From contig CBDFMR010000005.1 of assembly GCA_965249765.1 (NCBI GenBank), positions 682,001-746,000 on the forward strand: a DNA stretch of 64,000 bases, written 5' to 3'. The DNA comes from CBDFMR01 sp965249765. Its GTDB lineage: Bacteria; Bacteroidota; Bacteroidia; Chitinophagales; Saprospiraceae. Made by a program: the position numbers and the translations under genes. Below the pieces are notes generated by a model that made no database searches, was not told where the DNA came from, and saw only the letters and a list, made by a program, of their open reading frames with translations. Shown in pieces: positions 1 to 9,022 of this stretch. Numbering within the stretch: position 1 is the first letter of the stretch; each line of letters opens with the position of its first letter.

Positions 1-1612
1 TTCATTGGTCAGGGGAATTGATGAATATATAGAAGAAGATATATTAGAGGCATTTGATAAATACGGAAAACCCTTGTCCGTTATTGAAGGTCCATTGATG
101 GATGGGATGAATATTGTGGGAGATTTGTTTGGTGCTGGAAAGATGTTTCTACCACAAGTGGTAAAGAGCGCAAGGGTTATGAAAAAAGGTGTGGCCGTAC
201 TTATGCCTTATCTTGATGAAGAGAAGCTGAGGCAAAAGAAGTCTGAGAAGGGAAAGATACTACTGGCAACTGTAAAGGGGGATGTGCATGATATCGGTAA
301 GAATATCGTAGGAGTAGTATTGGGATGTAATAATTATGAGGTTATAGATTTGGGCGTAATGGTGCCATGTCAGAAAATTCTTGACGAGGCCAAAAGACTA
401 AATGTTGATGTCATTGGACTCAGTGGTCTGATTACGCCATCACTGGACGAAATGGTTCATCTAGCAGAAGAACTCGAGAAAACGAACTTAAAAGTTCCAC
501 TTTTGATAGGTGGGGCGACCACCTCAAGAATACATACTGCGGTAAAAATAGATCCTAAGTATTCTGGTCCTGTGATTCATGTGTTGGATGCCTCTAGAAG
601 CGTTCCAGTGGTCAGTACCCTTCTGAGTGAAGAGGAAAATACAGCATCCGACCTCATCCTTGAAACTAAGAAATCGTATCACGACTTGCGAGAGAAAAGA
701 AGAGATCGTGACCAATCTAAGGTCTTCGTTGATATAGAATATGCACGAGCAAACAAGCCAGTTCTAGACTGGAACACCTATCAACCCCCTATTCCAGGAT
801 TTACAGGAGTAAAGGTGTTTCATGAATACGATTTAGAAGAACTAGTTCCTTATATAGACTGGTCGCCATTCTTCAGTAGCTGGCAGTTGGCGGGAAAATA
901 TCCTTCAATTCTAGAGGATTCTCTTGTTGGTGTTGAAGCTAAAAAGCTACATATGGACGCTTTGGAGATGTTGGATCACATTATCACTGAACACTGGATT
1001 ACGGCAAAAGCCGTCATTGGGATATTTCCAGCACAATCTTTGCAGGAATCTATTATAGTGTATGATAATTGGGAAGAGAGGAAGGTTGTCACGCAGTTAG
1101 ATCACCTCAGACAGCTGAGGAAGAAGGCTTCTGGATTGCCCTATTATTGTTTGAGTGACTTTATTGCTCCAGAGCAATCTAAAGTGGAGGATTATGTAGG
1201 TGCTTTTGCTGTGACTAGTGGTTTGGGTATTGAGGAAAAGGTCAAGGAGTTTCAAGAAAATCATGACGATTATAAAGCTATTCTCCTGAAGTCATTGGCA
1301 GATAGATTGGCAGAAGCACTAGCGGAGAGAATGCATGAAAGAGTGCGACGAGAGTTTTGGTCATATGAAGGCGAAAATATGTTGACTAACGAAGACTTAA
1401 TCAAAGAAAAATACGTTGGTATCAGGCCGGCCCCGGGTTATCCTGCCTGTCCTGTACACAGCGAAAAAAGAAAACTATTTGACTTGCTTAATGTAGAGGA
1501 AAATATCGAAATTTCGTTGACAGAAAATTATGCGATGCACCCTGCAGCATCGGTATCAGGATGGTACTTTAGTCACCCGGAGAGTAAGTATTTTACAGTA
1601 AAACAGGATTGA
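1..1612 (+). CDS. metH: Cobalamin-dependent methionine synthase, C-terminal part (cut by window edge)
   Basis: Transfers a methyl group from methyltetrahydrofolate to homocysteine through cobalamin; cytosolic. The frame is open at the left edge, so only about 535 C-terminal residues are seen. In order: the four-helix cap of the B12 module (to about residue 75 of the visible part), the B12-binding Rossmann domain with DVHDIG at about 93-98 (its His is the lower cobalt ligand) and GGATTSRIHTAV near 170, then the S-adenosylmethionine activation domain ending with RPAPGYPACP near 474. The homocysteine- and folate-binding domains must lie upstream. It is a housekeeping gene bordering the polysaccharide locus; the next gene begins 5 bases after its stop. 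Family assignment is very secure. Confidence 0.97.
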   Translation, partial: SLVRGIDEYIEEDILEAFDKYGKPLSVIEGPLMDGMNIVGDLFGAGKMFLPQVVKSARVMKKGVAVLMPYLDEEKLRQKKSEKGKILLATVKGDVHDIGKNIVGVVLGCNNYEVIDLGVMVPCQKILDEAKRLNVDVIGLSGLITPSLDEMVHLAEELEKTNLKVPLLIGGATTSRIHTAVKIDPKYSGPVIHVLDASRSVPVVSTLLSEEENTASDLILETKKSYHDLREKRRDRDQSKVFVDIEYARANKPVLDWNTYQPPIPGFTGVKVFHEYDLEELVPYIDWSPFFSSWQLAGKYPSILEDSLVGVEAKKLHMDALEMLDHIITEHWITAKAVIGIFPAQSLQESIIVYDNWEERKVVTQLDHLRQLRKKASGLPYYCLSDFIAPEQSKVEDYVGAFAVTSGLGIEEKVKEFQENHDDYKAILLKSLADRLAEALAERMHERVRREFWSYEGENMLTNEDLIKEKYVGIRPAPGYPACPVHSEKRKLFDLLNVEENIEISLTENYAMHPAASVSGWYFSHPESKYFTVKQD

Positions 1613-1617
1613 AAGTA

Positions 1618-4359
1618 ATGATGAAATATATACAAATTGTAGGACTGCTAGTAATATTTTGCACTCTTTGCGAGCCCGTTTTATCGCAAACCAACGCTGA
1701 AGAAAGAGCAAGGACTGAACTAAACAGAAAAGGTTTGGATGAAGCTGCTGTAAGAGAACGGTTGGCGAAAAGAGGAGTTGACTTGGACAATATTAACCCA
1801 GATAATCCAGGTCAAGTGTTCGCTGCTGAAAAAGCACTCCGTGAGGTTATTGCAGAACTCGAAGCTGAACAAGTGTCAAAAGGTACTACAAGGGACACTA
1901 TAAAACCACTCGAAGAGATTTCAGATCAGCAGGCAAAAGAATTGGCTAGAGGTGGCGAGGACATTTCAGATGCTATTAAAGAAGGTGCAACACTTGAGGA
2001 GGCCGTATCTGAAGAGCTCATTGAAGGCCAAGAAGAAAAACTTCCTCCTTCAGAGATCTATGGTCAACATATTTTTAGAAGCCAAAGTATAAAGCTCTAT
2101 AGGAAATCAGAAGATGTCAAACCCCCCGACACCTATATATTAGGTGTCGGAGATAAAATTGGAATTTCCATTTGGGGTTATTCACAAGAGAACATCATTT
2201 TTGAGATAAATTCAGCTGGGTTCATAAAACCAGAAGGAATTCCTAGAATTTATCTAAAAGGTATCAAGTTTGGCGAGGCTAGAGTATTGCTTGAGAGTCG
2301 TTTTTCAAATTACTATCGCTTCAGACCTCAGGAATTTGAAGTTACACTTAACTTTGGAAGAACCATAAATGTCAATATCGTTGGTGAGGTCTTTAATTAT
2401 GGATCATTCAATATTCCTGCCATCAATTCTGCTTATAATGCGCTTGTCGCTGCCGGTGGACCGAGTAACATAGGTAGTGTAAGGAAAATACAGCTTCTGA
2501 GAGCTGGAGAGGCACCCAAGATAATTGACATCTATAAGTATCTTCTCGATCCTAATATCCAGGAAGATCTTTATTTGGAAGAAAACGATTTTATTAATGT
2601 ACCTACTTCAGAAAGGATTATCAACGTAAAAGGGGCAGTAAAAAGACCATTTAAATACGAGCTTATAGGAAATGAAAATTTACTTGAATTGATAGAATTT
2701 GCAGGAGGCTTAAACTCCAATGCGATAAGAAAGAATTTTCAAATAAAACGTTATATAAATGATGCTGAAGAAATAATTGATTTAAACTATGAGAAGCTAA
2801 TAAAAAGCGGAAGAAATTTTGACTTACTAGATGGAGATGTAGTATTTGTGAATTCAATAGCAGTTGAGTTTCAGAATAGAATAAGCATCGCGGGGGCCGT
2901 AGATCATCCCGGAACATATGCTATAGTCGATAATACAAAAATATCTGATGTGTTAGCTCGCGTAGAATTAAGCCCAAGGGCATTAACGGATATTGCATTT
3001 GTAAAGAGATTAGATTCTGATAAAAAGGGATTTAAGTATTTGTTTATAAATTTAAACAACGCAATCAATAAAAATCCCTCTGATGACATCGTCTTAGAAC
3101 CTGAGGATCGAATTGTCATTTACGAAAAATCCAGATATTCTGATTCTTATTCTTTTTCAGTTACAGGAGCTGTCAGAAGTCCAGGTCGGTTTGATTATGA
3201 CGATAGTGAGCAATTAAATGTAGAAAAAGCTCTTTTTTTGGCAGGTGGTCTGAGGCCTGTTGCCACAGATCTTGCATTTATTAAAAGAACGTCTCCTACC
3301 AATAAAAAGGAGATCGAGTATATAAAAATTGATCTAGGTAATAAAAGCATTATATCTGAAACATTTTTGCAGCGCCTAGACGAACTAGTGATATATTCCA
3401 AGGAAACCTATTCTGATGAAACATTTGTGAGTATTGAAGGTGCTGTTAAAGATCCTGGCAAATTTACATATGGCAAATCTTTGACCGTAAAGGATGTGGT
3501 TATTATGGCTGGCGGATTTGAGCTCTTTGCTGCTCCATATAAAATTGATGTTTATAGGTTGAGTTTTGATGATAAGAGGAAAACTCAAACTCTTGCTGCC
3601 CAAATTGGGTTAGATCAGAATTACGACTTTGTCAGTACATCTACATTTGAACTTCAACCCTTTGATCAGATATATGTTAGGACGGCCCCAGAGTTTGAAC
3701 TTCAAAGTACTGTTCATGTTACTGGCGAGGTTGTATTTGAGGGACCATATGCAATCATAAAAGAAAATCAACGAATATCAGATTTATTAGAACAAGCAGG
3801 TGGGCTAACCAATGAAGCGTTTCCTGAAGGTGCTAGACTAAGAAGAGATGCTCAAGACAAAGGATTTATTGTAATCAAATTAGACGAAATAATAAAGGAT
3901 AAGAACTCTCATTATAACATCATACTTCGTAAGGGCGATGCTCTTTTTATCCCGAAACGGGATGATATTGTTACCATAAAAGGTGCAACTAGGGCATATG
4001 ATCTTTATGAAGAAAGAGTCACACTTTCTGGACCCATAAATGTTTCATTTGCGGGGTATAAAAACGCTATGTACTATATTAATAATTTTGCAGGTGGCAT
4101 CACGAGGCATGGCGATAAGAGTAAGATTACAGTAACTTATCCCAATGGAGAAGTTCATCATACCAGAAGGTTCTTGTTCTGGAAAAGATATCCGAAAGTG
4201 ATGCCTGGTTCAATAATAAAGGTCGGTTATAAAACGGTAGAGGAAAAATCAAATTCTGGAAATGACATCAAAACGAATTGGGGTCAAATTTTTGCTGATT
4301 CTATAGCTCAGGCCACCGCAATTCTTTCCTTAATATTATTAGTTCAAAGGATCGATTAA
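1618..4359 (+). CDS. SLBB-domain polysaccharide export protein (Wza-like, outer membrane)
   Basis: Probable outer-membrane/periplasmic channel for polysaccharide export. The frame opens at a TTG (1609), but ATG at 1618 gives a clean signal peptide (hydrophobic stretch IVGLLVIFC, cleavage near VLSQ). Then come a charged helical region (about 25-150), a Poly_export domain (about 165-250, with YILGVGDKIGISIWG) and about seven SLBB-type repeats, each marked by a V/I-x-G-A/E-V-x-x-P/G-G motif (for example AGAVDHPGTYAI, TGAVRSPGRFDY, EGAVKDPGKFTY). A hydrophobic helix lies at the very C-terminus (AILSLILLV). At about 913 residues it is much longer than E. coli Wza, as is usual for Bacteroidota homologues. 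It sits just behind metH and ahead of the regulators. It could serve this locus or be a general exporter. Confidence 0.92.
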   Translation: MMKYIQIVGLLVIFCTLCEPVLSQTNAEERARTELNRKGLDEAAVRERLAKRGVDLDNINPDNPGQVFAAEKALREVIAELEAEQVSKGTTRDTIKPLEEISDQQAKELARGGEDISDAIKEGATLEEAVSEELIEGQEEKLPPSEIYGQHIFRSQSIKLYRKSEDVKPPDTYILGVGDKIGISIWGYSQENIIFEINSAGFIKPEGIPRIYLKGIKFGEARVLLESRFSNYYRFRPQEFEVTLNFGRTINVNIVGEVFNYGSFNIPAINSAYNALVAAGGPSNIGSVRKIQLLRAGEAPKIIDIYKYLLDPNIQEDLYLEENDFINVPTSERIINVKGAVKRPFKYELIGNENLLELIEFAGGLNSNAIRKNFQIKRYINDAEEIIDLNYEKLIKSGRNFDLLDGDVVFVNSIAVEFQNRISIAGAVDHPGTYAIVDNTKISDVLARVELSPRALTDIAFVKRLDSDKKGFKYLFINLNNAINKNPSDDIVLEPEDRIVIYEKSRYSDSYSFSVTGAVRSPGRFDYDDSEQLNVEKALFLAGGLRPVATDLAFIKRTSPTNKKEIEYIKIDLGNKSIISETFLQRLDELVIYSKETYSDETFVSIEGAVKDPGKFTYGKSLTVKDVVIMAGGFELFAAPYKIDVYRLSFDDKRKTQTLAAQIGLDQNYDFVSTSTFELQPFDQIYVRTAPEFELQSTVHVTGEVVFEGPYAIIKENQRISDLLEQAGGLTNEAFPEGARLRRDAQDKGFIVIKLDEIIKDKNSHYNIILRKGDALFIPKRDDIVTIKGATRAYDLYEERVTLSGPINVSFAGYKNAMYYINNFAGGITRHGDKSKITVTYPNGEVHHTRRFLFWKRYPKVMPGSIIKVGYKTVEEKSNSGNDIKTNWGQIFADSIAQATAILSLILLVQRID

Positions 4360-4368
4360 TTGTAAATA

Positions 4369-4402
4369 TTGTACATCGGTTATTCAAAATTGAGTAATTT
4401 TG
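4369..4402 (+). promoter_or_regulatory. Candidate Bacteroidota-type promoter
   Basis: TAATTTTG at 4395-4402 matches the Bacteroidota -7 box TAnnTTTG, with TTG at 4369-4371 placed 23 bases upstream as a -33 element (the family spacing is roughly 17-23). It lies just upstream of the regulator start at 4413, so the transcript would have almost no leader. This is the only clear promoter I see before the long co-directional gene run. Not tested. Confidence 0.5.
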
Positions 4403-4410
4403 TTACTCAA
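4390..4410. promoter_or_regulatory. Perfect 8-bp inverted repeat overlapping the promoter (putative operator)
   Basis: TTGAGTAA (4390-4397) and TTACTCAA (4403-4410) are exact inverted copies separated by 5 bases. The dyad contains the candidate -7 box and ends two bases before the ATG of the winged-helix regulator. Such placement fits an autoregulatory operator that blocks the promoter when bound; that role is inference. Confidence 0.5.
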
Positions 4411-4412
4411 AT

Positions 4413-4952
4413 ATGTTAGAAACCTTAATATCATCAAAAACGCGAATTAAGCTCTTGTTGAAGTTCTTTCTCAACTCCAACACTACAGCCTATTTACGAA
4501 GTCTAGAGTCAGAATTTGGAGACTCCACTAACTCCATACGTCTTGAACTTAACAGGCTTGAAAAAGCTGGGATGCTCAAGTCCTTTAGTAATGGAAATAA
4601 GAAGATGTTTCAGGCCAACATTAACCACCCTCTGTACAAAGAAGTTAATAGTATCCTTCTTAAATATATTGGTTTTGATACCATCATTGAGAAGGTAGTC
4701 AATAGGCTTGGACATGTTAAAAAAGTTTTTGTTACTGGGGAGTTTGCCAAGGGCAATAACCACGAATTGATTGACTTGGTGTTTATTGGTGAAATAGACA
4801 AAGTGTTTTTGCTTGAATTACTTGAAAAATCTGAAAACTTAATAAATCGAAAAATAAGATACGTGATATATTCGCTGTCAGAATGGTTATCTAGAAACCT
4901 GGGCAACGATCAGGAGAAATTTCTTCTGCTTTGGGAAAGTGATGAATTGTAA
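4413..4952 (+). CDS. Winged-helix transcriptional regulator with degenerate nucleotidyltransferase-like domain
   Basis: 179 residues. The N-terminal half (about 10-80) reads as a MarR/ArsR-like winged helix: a short helix pair, a recognition helix region around DSTNSIRLELNRLEKAGML, then a basic wing (GNKKMF). The C-terminal half (about 95-175) has VTGEFAKGNNHELIDLVFIG, resembling the GxxA-G-...-DLxVIG core of minimal nucleotidyltransferases, but the usual Gly-Ser and metal-binding Asp pair are not intact. Small proteins of this kind occur at the heads of Bacteroidota capsule loci next to UpxY genes. A palindrome overlapping its own promoter suggests autoregulation. It likely controls the gene run that follows; the DNA target is inferred only. 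Confidence 0.7.
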   Translation: MLETLISSKTRIKLLLKFFLNSNTTAYLRSLESEFGDSTNSIRLELNRLEKAGMLKSFSNGNKKMFQANINHPLYKEVNSILLKYIGFDTIIEKVVNRLGHVKKVFVTGEFAKGNNHELIDLVFIGEIDKVFLLELLEKSENLINRKIRYVIYSLSEWLSRNLGNDQEKFLLLWESDEL

Positions 4953-4963
4953 AGAGTAATGTA

Positions 4964-6283
4964 ATGTTAAGAGAACTACAAGATAAGTCTAAGGCTATAT
5001 CCGTGATCGGATTAGGTTATGTGGGTTTACCCTTGGCTTTAGAGTTTGCAAAGAAATACCGTGTCATTGGTTTTGACATAAATGAAGAAAGAGTGCAAAT
5101 GATGCGTGACCGCATCGACCCTTCTAATGAACTGGACTCTAGTACGTTTGAAAATTCGGATATAAAATTTACCTCAAATCCAAAAGAACTAGTCGATGCA
5201 CATTTCCACATCGTTGCTGTACCTACTCCTGTGGATAGACACAAGGTTCCTAATCTGATTCCAGTTCTAGGCGCATCTCATACGGTGGGTAACAATCTTA
5301 AAAAAGGAGACTATGTGGTATATGAGAGTACGGTCTACCCTGGGTGTACTGAAGACGACTGTCTGCCAGTTCTTGAAGAGTTAAGCGGGTTAAAACTTGG
5401 GATTGGCTTTAAGCTTGGATATTCTCCTGAGAGAATAAACCCTGGTGACAAGGAACATACTCTGACAAAGATTTTAAAGATAGTATCTGGCTCCGACGCT
5501 GAGTCTTTGGAGGTGATTGCAGCTGTCTACGGAAGCATAATAACTGCAGGAATCCATAAAGCCGCTACTATCAAGGTTGCCGAGGCTGCCAAAGTGATTG
5601 AGAATACTCAAAGAGATCTTAATATAGCTTTGATGAATGAACTCTCAATGATATTCGACTTGATGGATATCGATACAAAGGCCGTACTAGAAGCAGCAGG
5701 CACCAAGTGGAATTTCCTTAAATTTTCTCCTGGATTAGTGGGCGGTCATTGCATCGGGGTAGATCCATACTACCTCACATATAAGTCAGAAAAAATGGGC
5801 TACTCACCACAGGTCATTCTAAGTGGAAGGTCTACCAATGATGGAATGCCTGCGTTTATCGCCGGAAAATTGGTACAAGATATTATCTCGGCAGGGAAAA
5901 ACCCCAAAGACGCGAAAGTGCTTGTAATGGGGATTACTTTTAAAGAAAACGTATCTGACATCAGAAATTCTAAGGTCTCAGACTTGATCAATGAGCTTGA
6001 AAAATTCTCACTTTCTGTAGACAAGGTTGATCCTCACGCAGCAGCAGAAGCGGTGAAGCAGGAATATGATATTAATTTGCAAAAATTGCCTGGAGATGAC
6101 TATGATGCTGTTGTGGTGGCAGTAAATCATGACGAGTATAAGGACCTTAGTATGGATTACTTCTCTTCAATTAGCCGTGGTGACAACATCATACTATACG
6201 ACTTAAAAGGGATTTACAATCCAGATGATAGCGAATGGCAAAAGGACAGTGGAGGTTTGCTTGTAAAATACTGGAGAATGTAA
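4964..6283 (+). CDS. tviB: UDP-N-acetylglucosamine/galactosamine 6-dehydrogenase (TviB/WbpA type)
   Basis: NAD-dependent four-electron oxidation of a UDP-HexNAc to the uronic acid. 439 residues, the usual length. N-terminal Rossmann motif GLGYVGLPLA at about 16-25, STVYPGCTEDDC in the linker, and catalytic Cys263 in GGHCIGVDPYY. The overall pattern matches TviB and WbpA rather than UDP-glucose dehydrogenase. With the wbpE, wbpD, wbpI and wbpB homologues at 14-19 kb it supplies UDP-GlcNAcA, the first step to UDP-ManNAc(3NAc)A; with the epimerase at 11.2 kb it could also give UDP-GalNAcA. It starts 11 bases after the regulator and its TAATG junction couples it to upxY. The family is certain; the choice of substrate is less so. 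Confidence 0.93.
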   Translation: MLRELQDKSKAISVIGLGYVGLPLALEFAKKYRVIGFDINEERVQMMRDRIDPSNELDSSTFENSDIKFTSNPKELVDAHFHIVAVPTPVDRHKVPNLIPVLGASHTVGNNLKKGDYVVYESTVYPGCTEDDCLPVLEELSGLKLGIGFKLGYSPERINPGDKEHTLTKILKIVSGSDAESLEVIAAVYGSIITAGIHKAATIKVAEAAKVIENTQRDLNIALMNELSMIFDLMDIDTKAVLEAAGTKWNFLKFSPGLVGGHCIGVDPYYLTYKSEKMGYSPQVILSGRSTNDGMPAFIAGKLVQDIISAGKNPKDAKVLVMGITFKENVSDIRNSKVSDLINELEKFSLSVDKVDPHAAAEAVKQEYDINLQKLPGDDYDAVVVAVNHDEYKDLSMDYFSSISRGDNIILYDLKGIYNPDDSEWQKDSGGLLVKYWRM

Positions 6284-6810
6284 TGATCGGTGTAGGAGAA
6301 TCATATCAATGGTATGCTGTCCGTACGAAGTACAAATGCGAAAAGTACGTCGCCAATGCACTTCGTCACAAAGGAGTAAACTATTACTTACCTCTCGTGA
6401 AGGTGACTAAAAAATATACAAGGAAAGTTAAAACCTATGACCTTCCACTTATGAATTGTTTCGTATTTGTTTACATAAATAGAAATGATTATATAAAAGT
6501 CCTTGAGACGGAATATTTGTCCGGATTCTTAAGAATAGGAAAGGAGATTTCTTCGGTAAAAGAAGAAGAAATCACATTATTAAAGAAAATAACTGGAGAA
6601 TACAACGAAATAAAAGTGGAGACTCTCAATCTGATTGAAGGCTCTCCTGTAGAAATAATAAGTGGAAACCTAATTGGGACTAAAGGAATATTGGCCGAAA
6701 AAAGGTCAAAAAAATCTTTTGTTGTTCAGTTAGAATCCATCGGGTATCAATTGCAAATACAAGTTGACCCTTCTCAACTTGTTCCATTGAAGGTGGTTCT
6801 AAGTCATTGA
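6283..6810 (+). CDS. UpxY-type NusG-like antiterminator
   Basis: A specialised NusG paralogue. In Bacteroides the UpxY proteins bind RNA polymerase and let it read through long capsule operons. ATG at 6283 overlaps the upstream stop (TAATG) and gives 175 residues. The NusG N-terminal domain starts with WYAVRTKYKCEKYVANAL, followed by YLPLVKVTKKYTRKVKTYDLPLMNCFVFV and a core ending near residue 105. A C-terminal KOW-like module is seen in GSPVEIISGNLIGTKGILAE. Its place just before more than 55 kb of co-directional genes is what the UpxY role predicts. An alternative in-frame start upstream (6235) would give a long overlap and is less likely. Confidence 0.88.
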   Translation: MIGVGESYQWYAVRTKYKCEKYVANALRHKGVNYYLPLVKVTKKYTRKVKTYDLPLMNCFVFVYINRNDYIKVLETEYLSGFLRIGKEISSVKEEEITLLKKITGEYNEIKVETLNLIEGSPVEIISGNLIGTKGILAEKRSKKSFVVQLESIGYQLQIQVDPSQLVPLKVVLSH

Positions 6811-6894
6811 TACCTTGTATTGAAACACATATAAGGTGAGTTGTCGCGACTTATCAAGGGCGAAGCCTTATCATCATTAAAAAAAAATTATCAT

Positions 6895-8205
6895 TTGAAA
6901 GTAGCAATTGTTGGTTCAGGATATGTCGGTCTAGTATGCGGTACGTGCCTTGCCGAAACGGGAAATATTGTAACCTGCATTGATATCAATCAAGATAAGG
7001 TAGATAATATGAATAATGGGATCGTACCTATCTACGAGCCCGGGTTAAACCTTCTCTTTGATAGAAACAAACAACAAGGACGGTTAAGATTTACCTCCAA
7101 TCTCAAGGAAGGCGTCGATTCAGCTGAAGTCATTTTTCTTGCACTACCTACCCCACCTGGTGAAGATGGATCTGCTGATCTTTCCTATATACTAGATGTC
7201 GCCAATAATCTGGGTGAACATATTTCCACCTATAAAGTCATAGTAGATAAAAGTACCGTTCCAGTTGGTACGTCACAACGAGTCACGAACGCGCTCCTAA
7301 AGAAACTTGACCCTTCGCTATTTGACGTTGTATCAAACCCAGAATTTTTAAGAGAAGGAGTGGCCGTTGATGATTTTTTGAAACCTGATCGCGTTGTGAT
7401 AGGTACGTCTTCTGAGAGAGCAAGAGAGGTAATGCAAAAACTGTACGCTCCTTTTGTAAGACAAGGAAATCCCATCATTTTTATGGATGAGAGGTCTGCA
7501 GAGATGACCAAGTACGCGGCCAACTCGTATCTAGCTACTCGCATTACATTCATGAATGAGATTGCTAATCTCTGTGATAAGGTAGGTGCTGACGTAGATA
7601 TGGTAAGAAAAGGAATGGGGAGTGACTCAAGGATAGGTAAGCGATTTCTTTTCCCAGGTATAGGCTACGGTGGTTCTTGCTTTCCCAAGGATGTTCAGGC
7701 TTTGGAAAAAACCTCTAGAGACAATGGTTATGAGTTCCGCTTATTATCTAGTGTTATTGCCGTGAATGATGATCAAAAGTTAGTATTGGCTAAGAAAATT
7801 TACGATCATTTTTCAAATGATTTGACTGGAATAAAAATTGCTGTTTGGGGACTTTCTTTCAAACCAAACACAGATGACATTCGAGAGGCACCATCATTAT
7901 ATATAATTGAAAAGCTCTTGAGTCTAGGTGCTAGTATTACAGCTTATGATCCTGAAGCAATGGATAATGTAAGACTGGTACTTGGCGATAGGATAGATTA
8001 TGCCACCAAGCCAATGGAGGCTGTAAAAGGTGCTGATGCCTTAGCAATCTGTACTGAATGGAGCATTTTTAGATCACCTGACTTTGTTACCTTGAAGGCT
8101 AGTCTCAAGACTCCAGTAATTTTTGATGGTCGGAATCTATATGATAAAACAGATATGAAGGAAATGGGAATTAATTACTTCAGTATTGGTCGCCCTATAA
8201 AGTAA
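6895..8205 (+). CDS. ugd: UDP-glucose 6-dehydrogenase
   Basis: Oxidises UDP-glucose to UDP-glucuronate with two NAD. Rossmann motif VGSGYVGLVCGTCLAETG at the N-terminus; catalytic Cys in GYGGSCFPKD at residue 262 counted from the TTG at 6895, close to the Cys260 typical of the family, which supports that start. The frame stays open to a TTG at 6841, but that would add 18 residues with no family counterpart. There is no ATG, and an A-rich tract precedes the TTG. The product feeds the UDP-glucuronate 4-epimerase at 21.5 kb. The gene overlaps cysC by one base. Confidence 0.94.
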   Translation: MKVAIVGSGYVGLVCGTCLAETGNIVTCIDINQDKVDNMNNGIVPIYEPGLNLLFDRNKQQGRLRFTSNLKEGVDSAEVIFLALPTPPGEDGSADLSYILDVANNLGEHISTYKVIVDKSTVPVGTSQRVTNALLKKLDPSLFDVVSNPEFLREGVAVDDFLKPDRVVIGTSSERAREVMQKLYAPFVRQGNPIIFMDERSAEMTKYAANSYLATRITFMNEIANLCDKVGADVDMVRKGMGSDSRIGKRFLFPGIGYGGSCFPKDVQALEKTSRDNGYEFRLLSSVIAVNDDQKLVLAKKIYDHFSNDLTGIKIAVWGLSFKPNTDDIREAPSLYIIEKLLSLGASITAYDPEAMDNVRLVLGDRIDYATKPMEAVKGADALAICTEWSIFRSPDFVTLKASLKTPVIFDGRNLYDKTDMKEMGINYFSIGRPIK

Positions 8206-8798
8206 TGTCGATTCAATCAAGTAATATCCATCCAACATTTGAGAATCTAATCTCTCGTGCTCAGAAAGAATCATTTCTCAATCAAAAAGGTGTTGTCCTT
8301 TGGTTCACCGGATTGTCGGGATCCGGAAAATCTACCATTGCTCAAGCATTGGAAAAAGAGCTTTTCAGAAGAGGTTTTCATGTACAGACCTTGGATGGAG
8401 ACAATGTTCGGACAGGACTTTGTTCTAATCTTACCTTCACATTAGAAGATAGATCTGAAAATATCCGACGTGTAGCAGAGGTAGCTAATCTATTCATGAA
8501 ATCGGGTATAATTTGCTTATGTACATTCGTTTCACCCACTCGATCAATTCGTAAAATGGCTTATGATATAGTAGGTGAAAATGACTTCCTTGAAATTTTT
8601 ATTGATACTCCATTGGAAGTATGCGAAAAAAGAGATGTAAAGGGCCTTTACAAAAAGGCTCGTAAAGGGAAAATAAAAAATTTCACAGGGATAGATTCTC
8701 CTTTTGAAGCTCCTCAACATCCATTTACTACTATAAAAACAGAACAAAGAAAGATTAGTGACTGTGTCCATGAAATAATAACTGCATTAAAACTATGA
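8205..8798 (+). CDS. cysC: Adenylylsulfate (APS) kinase
   Basis: Phosphorylates APS to PAPS, the donor for sulfotransferases. 197 residues, normal for a stand-alone CysC. P-loop GLSGSGKST near 36-44, LDGDNVRTGLCSNLTF for APS binding, FVSPTRSIR, and VCEKRDVKGLYKKARKGKIKNFTGIDSPFEAP in the lid region, all canonical. ATG overlaps the ugd stop by one base; the next ORF overlaps its end by 4. Its location beside cysDN and in a locus with five sulfotransferases suggests that its main role here is PAPS supply for glycan sulfation. Confidence 0.95.
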   Translation: MSIQSSNIHPTFENLISRAQKESFLNQKGVVLWFTGLSGSGKSTIAQALEKELFRRGFHVQTLDGDNVRTGLCSNLTFTLEDRSENIRRVAEVANLFMKSGIICLCTFVSPTRSIRKMAYDIVGENDFLEIFIDTPLEVCEKRDVKGLYKKARKGKIKNFTGIDSPFEAPQHPFTTIKTEQRKISDCVHEIITALKL

Positions 8799-9022
8799 GA
8801 GAATCTAGGCTTAGAAGCTTACTTAAGGGTATATCATGGAGGATAATCGCAACTGGTGCGACGATGACCATTGCCTACATAATAACAGGAGAAGTAGCTG
8901 AAGCCCTAAAGATTGGAGGAATAGAGTTCTTTGGAAAACTAATAATCTATTATATGCATGAGAGAGCTTGGCTCTTGGTACCAAGCGGAACTTTTAGAAA
9001 ATTAACCAACAAAAGTAAATGA
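8795..9022 (+). CDS. DUF2061 small membrane protein
   Basis: 75 residues. The conserved pattern of the DUF2061 family is clear: KGISWRIIATGATMTIAYIITGE, then IGGIEFFGKLIIYYMHERAW. Two hydrophobic segments (about 14-32 and 40-55) suggest an inner-membrane protein. Members often sit inside sulfate-assimilation operons, as here between cysC and cysD, with 4-base overlaps on both sides. Biochemical function is not known to me; a role in sulfate uptake or handling is only suggested by context. Confidence 0.85.
   Translation: MRESRLRSLLKGISWRIIATGATMTIAYIITGEVAEALKIGGIEFFGKLIIYYMHERAWLLVPSGTFRKLTNKSK

Noticed and set aside
1..1612. metH as a truncated pseudogene.
   Set aside because: The frame is open at the window edge; truncation is only due to the window boundary.
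4516..4906. Several overlapping ORFs on both strands inside the regulator gene.
   Set aside because: They are shadows of the 4413-4952 coding frame, with no family resemblance or start context of their own.
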